DNA of 17,420 bases from Smittium culicis. Its lineage: Eukaryota > Kickxellomycota > Harpellomycetes > Harpellales > Legeriomycetaceae. The stretch's first letter is position 1, and each line of letters opens with the position of its first letter. Below, one piece after another: positions 1-7,292 of this stretch. The notes beneath the pieces were generated by a model that worked only from the letters and a program-made list of their open reading frames with translations, did no database searches and was not told the DNA's origin. Position numbers and translations under genes: made by a program. The DNA is taken from positions 1 through 17,420 of the forward strand of contig LSSN01005173.1 in assembly GCA_001970855.1 (NCBI GenBank). The letters run 5' to 3'.

Positions 1-1108
1 GGTTATGGCTGACAAAATTATTTTCAGCCAATAATAATTTTTTCGTGTTAATTTTTGATTTTTTCGCCGGTACCTCGAGAGCGTCCAATGTCCACTGCGC
101 TGCGATCGGCATGTGATTAGAGAGGTCTAAAAACTGGTTCGCTGTGCACCAATTTTGGCGGCTGTTGAGCCCAGCATAGTATATGTGGTCAATCATTCGG
201 CCCACAGTACTCTTATTGTACCTCGACCCGGTCGAGTTGGTCACTTTTGCATGTTGGAACCCAGTTCCAAGCTTCGTTGTAAACATTTTTGAAGCCGGGG
301 TATCCATATTGTAGTCCCCCAGCAGTATGTGTTTTGAGAATTTTTTATTGAGATTTTTATAGTGGTCCAAAAGCTCAGAAATCGCTCGCTTTTTGCGAAT
401 TTCAGCGTTTGGGAAGTGCACATTTGTGACCAAAAGCGTGAATTTATCACCATTTTTGGTGCGCTCGGAGACTATCCCAGATAGCCAAGTTGGCGTAGAT
501 TTATATTCGCTAATTTCTAGTCCAATGTTATTTTTTACTGCCAGCAGTAGACCGGTGCCACCTTTGGCGTGATCGGCTTTCGCCATTATACAGGTGTATC
601 CTGGTATGCGGCAGCGGTAAGTTTTTTTCGTTAAAAATGTTTCCTGGAGTGCCAGGATATCGGGCTTAGCACTATCCGACTTTGAAAAATTCAGATAGTG
701 CTCAAGTTCATCTTTTACACTCTTTATACCTCATATATTGTAGGCCATATCCGTCAGAGTGTTGTTTTTTGAGCAATTAATTTTTTGATTTTTTTGGCCA
801 CTTAAATTGGCGGATCGAAATTTTTAATTTTTTTCTCGCCTAATTTTTGGGTGTAACGATTTTTCGATTTTTTTAATTTCATCGTTCGTAAGCTTAATTT
901 TTTTGTCGCTATTTGATTGGAGCATGTGTCACCACCGTCCAATTCGCTGTTTAATTTTCGTAACTTTAATACTGTTCTCTTCGAGCGATGAGTTCAATAC
1001 TATGTATTTTTTAACTGTGTTTTTTGATAGCTTTTGCACGTTGAGTATCAAAAATTTATCTGTTTTTTTTCTTTTTCATTTATGTGATTTTATCGTTTTT
1101 TTATTCAT
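1..1108 (-). pseudogene. LINE ORF2, N-terminal part: apurinic/apyrimidinic-like endonuclease domain, broken and truncated
   Basis: One reading frame runs from an ATG at 1108-1106 off the left edge. It is broken by four stops: TGA at 1078-1076, TGA at 931-929, TAA at 826-824 and TGA at 733-731. From about 748 leftward it reads as an endonuclease/exonuclease/phosphatase domain, the enzyme that nicks target DNA for target-primed reverse transcription. Visible family motifs in order are NI-stop-GIKS (the metal-site Asn region, 744-720), LALQET with the catalytic Glu codon at 643-641, GGTGLLL, TNVHFPN, LLGDYNMD (about 325-302), IDHIYYAG (about 193) and SNHMPI (about 120). In the last motif the Asp of the usual SDH signature is Asn (codon 118-116), expected to impair catalysis. 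The stretch 1108-750 is Lys/Asn-rich and recognised only by continuity of frame. The domain call is firm; which ATG was used is uncertain. Confidence 0.9.
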
Positions 1109-1145
1109 TTTTTTTAATAATAATTCGATTATTTTGTGATTCTGA

Positions 1146-1313
1146 TCACAGATCAGTGTTGGTGTCCATCTGAGAATGTGTCTCAGATGACACTAATCCA
1201 TCACCGTCATCTGTGCAGAAGTCCATTTCAACCTCTGATTGTGTGAAATTTTTAAGTACATACTCCTCCTGGAAGATTATATACTGCTCTTCAGTTATTT
1301 CCCCATTCCGTGC
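1146..1313 (-). pseudogene. Read-through C-terminal tail of LINE ORF1 beyond a premature TAA
   Basis: Directly after the ORF1 TAA (1316-1314), the same frame stays open for 55 codons to a TGA at 1148-1146. The translation is acidic and non-repetitive (for example EEQYIIFQEEY, then DFCTDDGDG) and keeps the moderate G+C of ORF1, unlike a 3' UTR in this genome. It ends 37 bp before the ORF2 ATG, a typical ORF1/ORF2 spacing. The simplest reading is that the TAA was CAA (Gln) and that the original ORF1 was about 418 residues. Confidence 0.6.
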
Positions 1314-2402
1314 TTATTTTGCCATTCTGTCAAGCTCGGTTGGTGGGCTGTATCCATCCGAGTCGCTCGATCTCGGGGAACTAGACAAATTTATAAATTT
1401 TTTGTTTGTTTTAATTTTAAGCGTTTCCTCGTCGCTTGAAATTATTTTTTTGCTTTTATTTTCAGATATTTTGAGCATTTCTGTGCTCAAATTGTCTGAT
1501 TTAGTACTATATTCCTTATTATTAGGAGAAATTTTTTTCGGTTGCTCAGTGAGAGCCATAGCAGCCGAGCATGATAGAGGTCTTTTTAGCCCAACCGTAC
1601 CTCTGCGCTGTACAGGTGGTGTGATATTATCTGATTCTTTAGTATCAGACTCGATTAATTCAGCAGCTGGTGGCCCAATGTCCTTATCTACAGCTTTAAT
1701 CTCTGAAGAATCTGCACTAGCTACTCTATTTTCCTTCGAGGTTGTAATCTTTTTGCTTGATTTATTTTTTCTGCTTAATAATATCTCGCAGCTAGATTTC
1801 CAGTGGCCTTCCTCCTTGTAGTAACTGCAAGCTTCTTTACATCCTCTATAGAAGATGTTGATCCTTCCATACTCATAGTCAAGGAAGCTTGGAATAATAG
1901 CTTCCGCAGTTTTCTTTTTTAATAAAATTTTAACTCCATAAGGGAGGAATTCTGTGAGACCTTTTCTGCACAGGGATCTGATATCAATAATTTCTGATAT
2001 CGGCTCAATTGTTTCCTTGATTAGGTTCAATAGAGTGAGTATGTCAACATCTCCAAGATTTGGGATGTTGACAACTGTGATTTCCTCCTCTATTTTTTCG
2101 GTCTGGTACATCTCTATCTCCTTTAGATTGTGTGAGAATGTCCTTTGCATCGCGCTTTCTGCATCTTCCTTTTTGCTAAATATAAAATATGTTATTCTAG
2201 CTCGATGGTCATCTTTTCTTATGTAGATAGAGCCATCAAGATCGTGGGCGAGTTTATAGAGCGCGTTTATGTGGTCTCCTTGAAACTGCGCCCAGGGTAT
2301 GCCAATTTTGCGATCTGAGCCATTTTGGCACAGTCGTTTTAGGCTAGTTTGTTTCCCTCCATATAGCAGATGTTTGAATGAAACATCTCTATACTGGCTC
2401 AT
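1314..2402 (-). CDS. LINE ORF1 (gag-like nucleic-acid-binding protein) with degenerate CCHC zinc knuckle
   Basis: An uninterrupted 362-codon frame. Residues about 1-180 are a globular, mixed-charge region of the kind found before the knuckle in fungal LINE ORF1 proteins, possibly RRM-like folds (inference). Residues 192-205 match the CX2CX4HX4C retroviral-type knuckle at C192, H200 and C205, but the second Cys position (195, codon 1820-1818) is Tyr, a single G-to-A change from TGC. Zinc binding is probably lost. Residues about 206-362 are Ser/Lys/Glu-rich and likely disordered. ORF1 proteins coat the element RNA and act as chaperones during retrotransposition. The ATG at 2402 is the first in frame; 23 further open, basic codons precede it back to a TAA at 2474-2472, so the original start may lie upstream. 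The stop at 1316-1314 is probably premature (see the tail entry). Confidence 0.85.
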   Translation of the reverse strand: MSQYRDVSFKHLLYGGKQTSLKRLCQNGSDRKIGIPWAQFQGDHINALYKLAHDLDGSIYIRKDDHRARITYFIFSKKEDAESAMQRTFSHNLKEIEMYQTEKIEEEITVVNIPNLGDVDILTLLNLIKETIEPISEIIDIRSLCRKGLTEFLPYGVKILLKKKTAEAIIPSFLDYEYGRINIFYRGCKEACSYYKEEGHWKSSCEILLSRKNKSSKKITTSKENRVASADSSEIKAVDKDIGPPAAELIESDTKESDNITPPVQRRGTVGLKRPLSCSAAMALTEQPKKISPNNKEYSTKSDNLSTEMLKISENKSKKIISSDEETLKIKTNKKFINLSSSPRSSDSDGYSPPTELDRMAK

Positions 2403-2710
2403 ATCAATTTTTTGATCGTATCTGAAAATAGATTTGATCTTTTTTGGTTCATTTTTTTTAAAATGGTTATCTTAGCGTTTTTAACAAAAAATTTCCCTTC
2501 AATACGTCACCAAATAATGTTTTAGCACATTCGATTTTTTTAAATGGCCTTCGCTCTATAAATTTGTGCTTTTTCTTTTGAGTGAGGGTTTTATTGCGCA
2601 GAAAGTTATTTAAAATTATCACATTAATTTAATTTTGCAATTTGCGCAGTTTTTTTTTTGAATTTGATAACTAAATAACGTGCATCAAACTTTTCTCTTT
2701 CAATTTAATT
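2403..2710 (-). other. Putative 5' untranslated leader of the LINE
   Basis: This is non-coding sequence upstream of ORF1 on the minus strand, with composition intermediate between the element and the flanking desert. LINE promoters are normally internal to this region, but I see no motif strong enough to place one. An 8-bp direct repeat TTGCGCAG occurs at 2594-2601 and 2642-2649. The boundary is a guess from composition. Confidence 0.4.
2594..2649. repeat. Short direct repeat TTGCGCAG x2
   Basis: Exact 8-bp copies at 2594-2601 and 2642-2649, 48 bp apart start to start. They are GC-rich for the surroundings and lie near the inferred 5' end of the LINE. They could be leader-internal repeats or remnants of an insertion boundary. 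Confidence 0.5.
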
Positions 2711-2743
2711 GCAACAGTTAAGCTTGCCTAAAATGGTGGATAT

Positions 2744-2769
2744 CTTACCAATATTTACTTTTTGGTAAG
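2744..2769. repeat. Perfect 8-bp inverted repeat (hairpin)
   Basis: CTTACCAA (2744-2751) and TTGGTAAG (2762-2769) are exact reverse complements around a 10-nt loop, just outside the likely 5' end of the LINE. Function unknown. Confidence 0.5.
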
Positions 2770-3772
2770 CACAAAAAAGTTTTATTAATAATTTACACAA
2801 TAGAATAATTTTTAGATGATTTTAGTCTTTTTTATTTAGAAAGGTGTAAAAAAATTATTTATTAGCTGAATAAAATTTGAGGTTGTCATAAGGTAGCGAG
2901 TACTTTATTGAATGATTAATAAGAGAATTGAATGTTTAACCAAACTAAGCCAATAAAAATAAAAATTAATAATAGGGTGATATTTTTATCTAAAAATATA
3001 AGAAATATCTTTTTTCTTTTTAAAACCATCGACTTTATTTGGTCAAAAGCGCAGATTAATTTTATTTTATTACAGAAATATTTAAAGCAAAAAATATATA
3101 AATAAAGACAATATGTATAGATACTCAGATAAAAGAGTATTTATTAGATTATAACTAAAAATCCATAATTATTGAATAAAGCTGATAATATTTTATACAT
3201 AAGGCATGCTTTAAGCAGAGATAGTTTTTTATTTTGTCTATATATGCTATAAGGTTCTTTTAAATTTCAATTATATTTGAATAGATTTAAAGAAGAATTA
3301 AATATGTGATAATTATGTTAATAATGTAAAAAAAATATGTCTTAAAAAAAGGTTTCTTTTGTCTTGACTTTATTATTTTTTTTGATGTTTTTGCTTTTCT
3401 TATTTTTTGTTTTCTTTTTATGACAGCATATCTCTATAGATGTAAATAGGTATCTTTTATTTATATCTAAAAATAGTTCCGAATTAATATAGATAATTTA
3501 TTAATAGTTTTAAAGTGCTTATTGGCAGATATTAATATCAAAATCATTTCTAAAAATTTATTGCATAATAAGATATGCTTTGATAATATATAACTAATTC
3601 TTATAAATGTATATTTATACAGCATATATACAATAGAAATCAGCATGTTTAAATAGTACCAACTTTAAATTTGAATTTCTCTTTTTTTGTATTATAAAAA
3701 AGTTAATTTAGCCTAACATAATAGCAAATATATTATTCACAAATATAAAATTTTTTAAACATCACATATAAT

Positions 3773-3844
3773 ATAAGAATATAAGAATATAAGAATATAA
3801 GAATATAAGAATATAAGAATATAAGAATATAAGAATATAAGAAT
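3773..3844. repeat. Minisatellite: 9 exact copies of the 8-bp unit ATAAGAAT
   Basis: Nine head-to-tail, mismatch-free copies occupy 72 bp. The lack of divergence inside otherwise decayed DNA implies recent slippage expansion, so copy number is probably polymorphic. Confidence 0.97.
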
Positions 3845-4402
3845 ATTAAATAAATGCAAAAGTTTGTATAGAATAAACTTTATGTAAATTGCGATATTTA
3901 GTAGAGTTTTTTATTTTTTTCTTATTTTAAATTTCAACTATTCTAAAATAATAATAGTTAAAAAAGCTGCTCATCCAGTTGCTAAACTCTAGAATTTTAA
4001 GTTATGGAAAAATTATAGGTTTGATTTATAAATAAAACCTATTGGATTTTTTTTTGGATATCATCAAATAAATTATACAAGCTTTCTAATTAACTCAACC
4101 CAAAATAAAATCTGTCCTCATTGTTAAATTTTATACAAATTATATCTATTCGCTTGGATGTCTTAACAGACAAAAGTAAAGTGAAAATTTTATTTTAAAA
4201 AATACATTAACCTTTTTTATATAGCCCTAAACAAAATTAATATGTTTTGGGTTATCAAATATTTAAAATCATAAAATATAATTATATTACTAATAAATAA
4301 TTGATACCAAATAAGAATAAACTATAGTATAAAATTAGTCTATAAAAGAATTATATTTTTTTTTAGGCACGAAGGGAAGAATAAAAACAGGGCTAAGGTT
4401 GT

Positions 4403-4439
4403 ACTGAAACCGAAACTAAGACTAAAACTATTACTAATA
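4403..4439. repeat. Degenerate hexamer repeat (ACTAAR-like)
   Basis: A run of loosely repeated units (CGAAACTAAG, ACTAAAACTA, TTACTAATA) gives a roughly 6-bp period over about 36 bp. It follows a slightly GC-richer patch at 4368-4402. Probably an old simple-sequence expansion. Confidence 0.5.
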
Positions 4440-4505
4440 TAGTGTTATCTAGTTAATTTATAGGTAAATTTTATTTTTATTGGATAAGTATAATAAAATA
4501 AATAA

Positions 4506-4571
4506 CATTTAGATTTTTCTGAAAGGTGTAAAAAATTTATCATCATATACTTTTGAAGAAAAATCTAAATG
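4506..4571. repeat. Perfect 15-bp inverted repeat with 36-bp spacer
   Basis: CATTTAGATTTTTCT at 4506-4520 and its exact reverse complement at 4557-4571 could form a 66-nt stem-loop. The spacer begins with a 15-mer also found at 2839-2853. A perfect arm of this length is unlikely to be compositional noise. It may be a tiny palindromic element or a folded-back transposon end. No target-site duplication is evident. Confidence 0.85.
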
Positions 4572-4625
4572 ATTTTATTAAATAAAATAATAAAAGCATT
4601 AATAGTTTTCAAAAAAATAATTTCG

Positions 4626-4717
4626 GAATATTATGGAATTTTTTAGAAGGTTCTAGAAGCAACTAATATAGTCTATGGGTAACATTCCATAATTTCCTAT
4701 AAGGTTCCATTGTATTC
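4626..4717. promoter_or_regulatory. Heat-shock-element-like array: phased GAA then TTC units
   Basis: GAA 4646-4648, TTC 4651-4653 and GAA 4656-4658 form a perfect three-unit heat-shock-factor site (nGAAnnTTCnnGAAn). Further GAA units lie 10 bp apart at 4626 and 4636. After a gap, TTC units recur at 4685, 4694, 4705 and 4715. ATTATGGAAT (4630-4639) and ATTCCATAAT (4684-4693) are exact reverse complements, so the array is a rough palindrome. The 5155 coding relic begins about 440 bp further right, which would be a long promoter distance. The motif is clear; activity is inference, and a degenerate repeat is the main alternative. Confidence 0.45.
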
Positions 4718-4758
4718 TAAAATTTTTTATAAAGCTCTAGAGTGTTATGCACATAATA

Positions 4759-4827
4759 CCTTGATTACCTTTTCTTGGAATATATTTCTTGATTTATTTC
4801 TTTTAACTTTCAATTCCTGAATCAAGG
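4759..4827. repeat. 8-bp inverted repeat CCTTGATT / AATCAAGG
   Basis: Exact reverse-complement arms lie at 4759-4766 and 4820-4827. They sit between the heat-shock-like array and the 4845-5039 candidate insertion. Function unknown. Confidence 0.4.
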
Positions 4828-4872
4828 CACCATTAAATTTGTTTCTAGCACATAAAAATGGCTTTTTGGCGG

Positions 4873-4899
4873 CTAAAGTGTATGCTTTAGTTTTTTTTT
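4873..4899 (+). repeat. Stem-loop followed by a T tract
   Basis: CTAAAG (4873-4878) and CTTTAG (4885-4890) pair exactly around TGTATG and are followed by nine T. It looks like an intrinsic or Pol III terminator, but no transcript is identifiable upstream. It lies inside the candidate MITE. Confidence 0.4.
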
Positions 4900-4998
4900 G
4901 TGCTTTGCCTTTTTTTTTTTAGTTTTTATGTATAGGCTCTTTTGTATAGCAAATTATTCGAAAAAATTAAATTCACAAAATTGTGCGAGTTTAATGCC

Positions 4999-5018
4999 TT
5001 TTTTTTTTTTTTTTTTTT
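4999..5018. repeat. T20 homopolymer
   Basis: Twenty consecutive T; the longest mononucleotide run I found in the window. The length may be affected by sequencing or assembly error. Confidence 0.95.
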
Positions 5019-5154
5019 GGCTAATTTATACTGTGCTAGGAACTAAGCCATTTACAATTTATTTCAATTTTTTTAACTTTGTCTAAATAGATCAAGTTTT
5101 TCCACAATTTAATTCTTGTTTTGCTTAAAAAATTATATTTGCAAGTTTTAGCCG

Positions 5155-5850
5155 ATGGAATACTCGTTCAATGGTTATAGCCAATATTTTTTACAAGAGG
5201 ACTATACCTTTATCCATCTAATGAATTATAATCTAGTCGATATATGAGATGTATTTAAAAAAAATCAAGCACTCAATTTAGCTAGGATTGAGAAATTGGA
5301 TTATGAAAACAAGCATCTAAGAGAACAGCTCTTTTTTCAGGATAAAAGAATTGATCGACTCATTCAACAGTATAAAAATTCATAACTGCAGCCAATATTG
5401 AATTCCAGTCTTCCCAATTCCATACCAGCAGATGAAATTTTTGTGATTCAGCCGATCACATTCGATATCGGAACTTCGACTTAACCTGTTAGCCATTCAC
5501 CTCCGCTTTCAATTATCAATGGAATGTAGATTTTTTATTCTAATATGCTTAATTTTCAGGCGAAAAAGTCTAAGGGCGCACAATTTTTTCATAGAGTAAT
5601 AGAAAGCATGAAGGCAAAAATATTATCATCAGTGGAGCCCGTGAATATGCCAAATATAAATTTTCTAGAAAATATCCCAAGGCATTACATGAAGTGTATA
5701 AAGGTATTAAGTGCAAGCACTATGGCATTTTCTTCAAACTTAATAAGATTTATAACATGGAATTCATTGGTAAATGACTAAGAATTTACTATGACAGATG
5801 ATTATGCTCAAGCATTTTTTTTCCGAGTCAAATCTTTTGAGCTCTTTTAA
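5155..5850 (+). pseudogene. Broken gene of unknown family with a leucine-zipper coiled coil
   Basis: From ATG 5155 a single frame continues to TAA 5848-5850 with only five internal stops: TGA 5245, TAA 5383, TAA 5482, TAG 5527 and TAA 5779. That is far fewer than expected for DNA this AT-rich, and no frameshift is needed. The longest clean stretch is 5545-5781 (78 codons). Residues 45-73 form a strict 4-3 heptad series (I45, L48, N52, L55, L59, Q62, I66, L69, Y73), with Asn at an 'a' position as in dimeric leucine zippers; no basic region precedes it. Residues about 78-124 are Pro/Ser-rich, and about 130-208 look globular, with AKKSKGAQFF near the start. Each stop can derive from CAA, CAG, CGA or TGG by one C-to-T or G-to-A change. 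I do not recognise the family; it could be a transposon-encoded or host protein. Confidence 0.6.
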
Positions 5851-6357
5851 TATGAAGTAAATATTTTAGGCAATCAAAATAAGATTACTTTTATATTTAT
5901 GATTATCATAAAATCATATTTATCTTATGTATTTATAAATATAAATCAACTCTTGATAAAAAAATAAATAAAGATTTTACTTACTTATTGCGGAGGCATT
6001 CGAAACAACCGAATACCGAAAATACCAAAACAAAATAAAAATAAAGGTAAGTACATAAAAAAATTGAAATAAAAAAAATGAAAAGATATAAAAAGCTAAA
6101 AAAAAAAAGGAAATGATGAAGGAAATCGAATTTTGGATAAAACAAAATTCCTAAAAACTTTTGAACTTGTAATTTTGAATTAATTAAAATAACTTTGATA
6201 ACTTTGATAACTTTGACTTCTATTTCTCTTACTATTCGTTTAGTATAAAACAATAAAAAAGCTTGTTAAAAATCATTCTTTTTATTCGATTAAAAAAAAC
6301 TTATTAGTTTGTAAACCAATTATAAATTTATTGACTAACTAATTGCGTGAAAAATAT
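5851..6357. other. AT-rich spacer
   Basis: This lies between the two plus-strand coding relics. It contains A-rich low-complexity sequence and a short 9-bp tandem repeat (6191-6216). A 90-codon minus-strand open frame here (6253-5981) translates to Phe/Leu/Tyr-rich low complexity and is not credible as a gene. Confidence 0.5.
6191..6216. repeat. 9-bp tandem repeat AACTTTGAT, about 2.9 copies
   Basis: Copies start at 6191, 6200 and 6209; the third is complete except for its last base. Confidence 0.85.
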
Positions 6358-6594
6358 ATGCCGAAAGCGAATCCAGCCGGGTCATGCGATTCAAGTGTAT
6401 TAATGATACATAGATCGCCTACGAACAGTATATCTGAATAGATTGAGGCAATCGATACACATGAAGACAGAATTCGAATTAATCCTGTATATAACGGAGC
6501 TCCTAGACGTCGAAGAATTCAATATCAGCACTAGACCTAGATAATTGCAAAAAGCCCCATATACCAGCATTCACTCCGAATCCGTTCTTTTTAA
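6358..6594 (+). pseudogene. Short broken coding relic, arginine-rich, unknown family
   Basis: From ATG 6358 to TAA 6592-6594 the frame has three internal stops, all TAG (6439, 6532, 6538), each one C-to-T step from CAG. The patch is distinctly GC-richer than its flanks, and its translation is varied and hydrophilic (SPTNSISE, IEAIDTHEDRIRINPVYNG, then PRRRR). It may be a second piece of the gene broken at 5155-5850, with the intervening 500 bp an insertion or eroded sequence, but no sequence link proves this. The minus strand of the same patch also has an open stretch of about 50 codons, so strand choice rests on amino-acid composition. Confidence 0.4.
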
Positions 6595-6660
6595 TATTGT
6601 AATATTTAAATTTATCTAATTTTATTGTGATATGAGGGCATATATTCTTCTGAATAAAAT

Positions 6661-6894
6661 TTAGTAAAATTCTAAATCACGCTCTGGATTGTCACATACC
6701 CAATTTTGTCTATTTAGATTAATGAATCATAATTTACAATGCACATATTTTGGACAGCTTTTCTGCTTGCACTCAATTTTATACTTCAATGTTTCACTTT
6801 TTTAAATTTTAATTTTTATATTGTCAATATTTCCGTATTTTTTATAAACAAAATCATTAATTCGCTTATTTTGAACAACTTTTTCACTTTCATG
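6661..6894 (-). pseudogene. Relic of a Mutator-like transposase N-terminal zinc-finger domain
   Basis: On the minus strand, 6894 to 6661 reads as 77 codons with two internal stops (TAA 6804-6802, TGA 6729-6727). The core has the layout of the MuDR-type DNA-binding domain, which typically reads KxS-hydrophobic-CxxxxCPxxV: here K-S-E-T-L-K-Y-K-I-E-C, four residues, then CPKYV and a KL (Cys codons 6771-6769 and 6756-6754). An NWVCDNPE segment follows where the family usually has W/F-x-V and an H-x-C pair; the latter is not visible. In the family this domain binds the terminal inverted repeats. The DDE catalytic domain should follow at lower coordinates but is not seen, so the gene is truncated or replaced. 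The assignment is by motif memory only and moderately uncertain. Confidence 0.45.
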
Positions 6895-7292
6895 CTTAAA
6901 TTTAAATAATTTTTTGCGTATTATTTATTAATTCCACGATGCTTTTTCTGATTAGAACTGGGAATTTTTTCTGCCTTTTAATCAGACCTGACCGTAGAAA
7001 ATTATGTTTTAAATTTTTTCGTTAATTTTCGGTAATTTCTTTTTTAAAGTTCATTCCCACTTAATTCAACATTTAAAGCGTATTATTTGCTATTTTTTTA
7101 CTTGAATTTTTTCCCGCTTGCAACTGGTCATACTTAATTTTTCTTTCCAGTACTTGGTGTTTTGTCCAAAAATTTCTGGTTATTTTACACATTTTTTCTT
7201 AAACTAAAGTTATCCTCAATATTTTTTCCCTATTTTATATTCCTGATATTTTCATCGCTATTGATTTTTAAAATTTTTTTTAATTTTTTTTG
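6895..7292 (-). other. Possible upstream part of the Mutator-like relic
   Basis: The plus strand here is strongly T-over-A skewed. The minus-strand frame upstream of 6894 (offset by one base from the zinc-finger frame) reads as a Lys/Asn/Ser-rich hydrophilic protein with about ten stops in 133 codons, including pieces such as FLDKTPSTGKK and YALNVELSGNEL. The stop density is only slightly below chance for A-rich DNA, so coding origin is suggestive rather than shown. Confidence 0.25.

Larger units (their letters stand above)
1..2710 (-). mobile_element. 5' part of a non-LTR retrotransposon (LINE), truncated by the window edge
   Basis: Read on the minus strand, this block has the order expected of an APE-type LINE: an untranslated leader (about 2710 to 2403), ORF1 with a CCHC-like knuckle, a short gap, then ORF2 opening with an endonuclease/exonuclease/phosphatase domain. 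Its base composition is visibly less AT-rich than everything to its right, which supports a younger insertion. The right boundary is set only by where composition drops and is uncertain by some 100 bp; I could not identify a target-site duplication. The reverse transcriptase, 3' UTR and tail lie left of position 1, so the clade (L1, Tad, I and others) cannot be assigned. Inactivating changes in both ORFs indicate a dead copy. Confidence 0.85.
2770..4500. other. AT-rich desert without recognisable genes
   Basis: Extremely AT-rich sequence with frequent stops in the frames I read. Apart from the minisatellite at 3773-3844, the degenerate ACTAA-type repeat near 4403 and a 15-mer (2839-2853) that recurs at 4521-4535, I see nothing that supports a gene or RNA. 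Confidence 0.6.
4845..5039. mobile_element. Candidate small insertion bounded by imperfect terminal inverted repeats
   Basis: CTAGCACA at 4845-4852 is the exact reverse complement of TGTGCTAG at 5032-5039, and the similarity continues inward with mismatches for about 12 more bases (TAAAAATGGC against TATAAATTAGCC on the other arm). The enclosed 195 bp hold a stem-loop, several T tracts and no coding capacity, as in a non-autonomous MITE. No convincing target-site duplication flanks it, so the call is tentative. Confidence 0.25.

Noticed and set aside
241..453. 70-codon minus-strand open frame
   Set aside because: It is out of frame with the endonuclease domain that covers the same bases, whose motifs are unmistakable.
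1213..1821. 202-codon plus-strand open frame antisense to ORF1
   Set aside because: Shadow of ORF1: the minus frame has the zinc knuckle and protein-like composition; the plus frame is Ser/Leu/Phe-rich with no motif.
4898..5086. 62-codon plus-strand open frame
   Set aside because: Much of it is Phe from T tracts, including T20; low complexity.
5526..5559. Possible 34-nt intron (GTAGAT...TTTTCAG) with a CTAAT branch-like motif
   Set aside because: Removing it shifts the frame into an early stop, whereas leaving it keeps one frame with a single TAG.
5981..6253. 90-codon minus-strand open frame
   Set aside because: Phe/Leu/Tyr-rich low-complexity translation from A-rich DNA; no motif.
5155..6594. 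Alternative genetic code (TAA/TAG as Gln, TGA as Trp) to explain in-frame stops
   Set aside because: All three stop codons would need reassignment, leaving no stop. The LINE ORF1 is open for 362 codons without any of them, using CAA/CAG for Gln. Decay explains the data more simply.
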